NCBI GenBank assembly: GCA_046590575.1
Contig: JBKJUS010000214.1
Location: forward strand, 1-64,000
Direction of reading: 5' to 3'
From: DATLNF01 sp046590575
GTDB lineage: Bacteria > Actinomycetota > Actinomycetes > BP-191
Length of the DNA: 64,000 bases
In this document: piece after piece, positions 63,288 through 64,000 of the stretch
How the letters are laid out: every line of letters starts with the position of its first letter
How positions within the stretch are numbered: position 1 is the stretch's first letter
Program-made: the position numbers and the translations under genes
Notes under the pieces: generated by a model
Seen by the model: only the letters and a program-made list of their open reading frames with translations
Told to the model about the DNA's origin: nothing
Database searches by the model: none

Positions 63288-63500
63288 ATGGCTGGCGAAT
63301 TCCGAGTGACGACCAACATGACCGACCGCGAGATGGTCGTGACCTGCGAGCCTTGCCAGGACTCCATGCACCTCGCCCTGGCCGAGCCGGGCTTCACCCG
63401 GCTGCTGGCTCTCTTCGCCGGAAAACATGATCACGGCAGCGCCGACGGACAACGCGTCGAGCTGGGCGCCCTCCAGCTGATCCCACCGCCGACCAGCTGA
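63288..63500 (+). CDS. small conserved-looking protein of unknown function
   Basis: 70 residues, MAGEFRVTTNMTDREMVV then TCEPCQDSMHLALAEPG. A CEPC pair suggests metal binding or a disulfide, but there is only one pair. I start at ATG 63288; the open frame upstream is DUF1015 shadow. High third-position GC supports coding. Fifty-six bases after DUF1015, probably co-transcribed. Confidence 0.6.
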   Translation: MAGEFRVTTNMTDREMVVTCEPCQDSMHLALAEPGFTRLLALFAGKHDHGSADGQRVELGALQLIPPPTS

Positions 63501-63542
63501 GGGACGCGCTCTGACCCGGCATCGCAGCCGGCACCTGGCGCC

Positions 63543-63908
63543 CTAGCCGCGTCCGACCCGGCGAGCGGCACTCACCTCGACCTCGGTCCGGCTTGCCGCT
63601 CCCCCACCCGTGCGCCAGAAGCGGCGGCGTAGAGCGCCGTCGACCTCGAGGAGATCATCTGCGGCCCAGCGAGCTGCGGCTCGGCGCACATCGCCGCGGT
63701 AGGCGGCGCACTCGATCGTGTCGACGGTCGGCGCTCCTGAGCGGCTCGACGGTGGCCGACGCACCACGAGCCGCCAGGTCATCAGCCGGTCCCCACTCGG
63801 CAACTCACGCTCCAGCGCGACCGCCGCCAGCCGCCCGACCAGCCGAACTTCGTTTCGTCCAGGCGCCAGCGTCGCCTCCGCGCCCTGCTCACGTCGCTCT
63901 GCAGCCAT
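63543..63908 (-). CDS. single-stranded DNA-binding (SSB-like) protein
   Basis: 121-residue OB-fold protein with NEVRLVGRLAAVALERELPSG in its first third, MTWRLVVRRPP, TIECAAYRGDVRRAA and LLEVDGALRRRFWR. It lacks the acidic C-terminal tip of SSB that recruits partners, and the strand order fits an SSB-like paralogue rather than the main SSB. ATG with GGGAGG a few bases upstream. The window ends 92 bases beyond. Confidence 0.82.
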   Translation of the reverse strand: MAAERREQGAEATLAPGRNEVRLVGRLAAVALERELPSGDRLMTWRLVVRRPPSSRSGAPTVDTIECAAYRGDVRRAAARWAADDLLEVDGALRRRFWRTGGGAASRTEVEVSAARRVGRG

Positions 63909-64000
63909 CCGGTCCTCCCGCGTTCGTAGCCGAAGTGCTCCGCGACCTAGGATGCGACGACGGTCGGCGGGCGTGGGGGCCTGGCGACGCAACTGTGGAC

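Overview
The window is GC-rich chromosomal DNA (roughly 70% by eye) from an actinobacterium. The markers are RbpA with a SigR-type promoter, GarA, FtsR, SteA, a DUF5999 protein, a separate Lnt/Ppm1 gene pair, the sbp/DUF881 cluster, GTG starts and 4-base GTGA/ATGA overlaps. I did not fix the genus. Nearly all of it is core chromosome: I see no phage, transposase, CRISPR array or rRNA.

Layout: 1-2863 holds the end of a lysine-fermentation operon (kamD, kamE, kal), probably with the tail of one more upstream gene. A hairpin-rich gap of about 360 bases leads to lnt-ppm1-fxsA (3222-5889), which acylates lipoproteins and makes the polyprenol-phosphate mannose donor. rbpA follows on the minus strand. 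6480-16994 is a mixed stretch of single genes: an AidB-like dehydrogenase, a glycogen-debranching-type enzyme, a GT4, a two-domain NlpC/P60 protein, a methyltransferase, yaaA with a HAD phosphatase, pabB and DUF5999.

17015-28475 reads leftward and keeps the order I recall for M. tuberculosis Rv1822-Rv1832: gcvP behind a tandem glycine riboswitch, a MerR regulator, a bifunctional nuclease, ftsR, garA, gcvH, DUF881-sbp-DUF881 and a CDP-alcohol phosphatidyltransferase. A large mannose-1-phosphate guanylyltransferase-like gene is inserted. The block ends at a tRNA-Pro(GGG). Immediately beyond the tRNA a second leftward block (28542-61858) keeps the order of Rv1691-Rv1713: der, plsC-like, cmk, tyrA, aroH, a pseudouridine synthase, scpB, scpA, a degenerate site-2-protease-like protein, a small partner gene, parA, ald/xerD, NUDIX, pyrG, steA, recN, nadK, tlyA, a HAD phosphatase and a TPR protein. 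Two related secreted S15 hydrolases with LPATG tails flank the NUDIX gene. Between pyrG and steA lies a tightly overlapping envelope module: a coiled-coil protein, a membrane phosphatase-like protein, GT4, MurJ, a MraY-like transferase and a MctB/SteB protein. 60091-63908 ends with SCP2, DUF1015, a small unknown gene and an SSB-like gene.

The main themes are glycine and one-carbon metabolism with its PknG/GarA-type control, chromosome partitioning (ParA, ScpAB, XerD), cell-envelope assembly and division, and NAD/CTP supply. The most notable points are three proteins whose catalytic motifs are lost while the fold is kept, the SigR promoter of rbpA, the riboswitch, the structured leader before lnt, and three 14-base A/T palindromes in intergenic DNA. 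I found no clearly new defence or mobile system.
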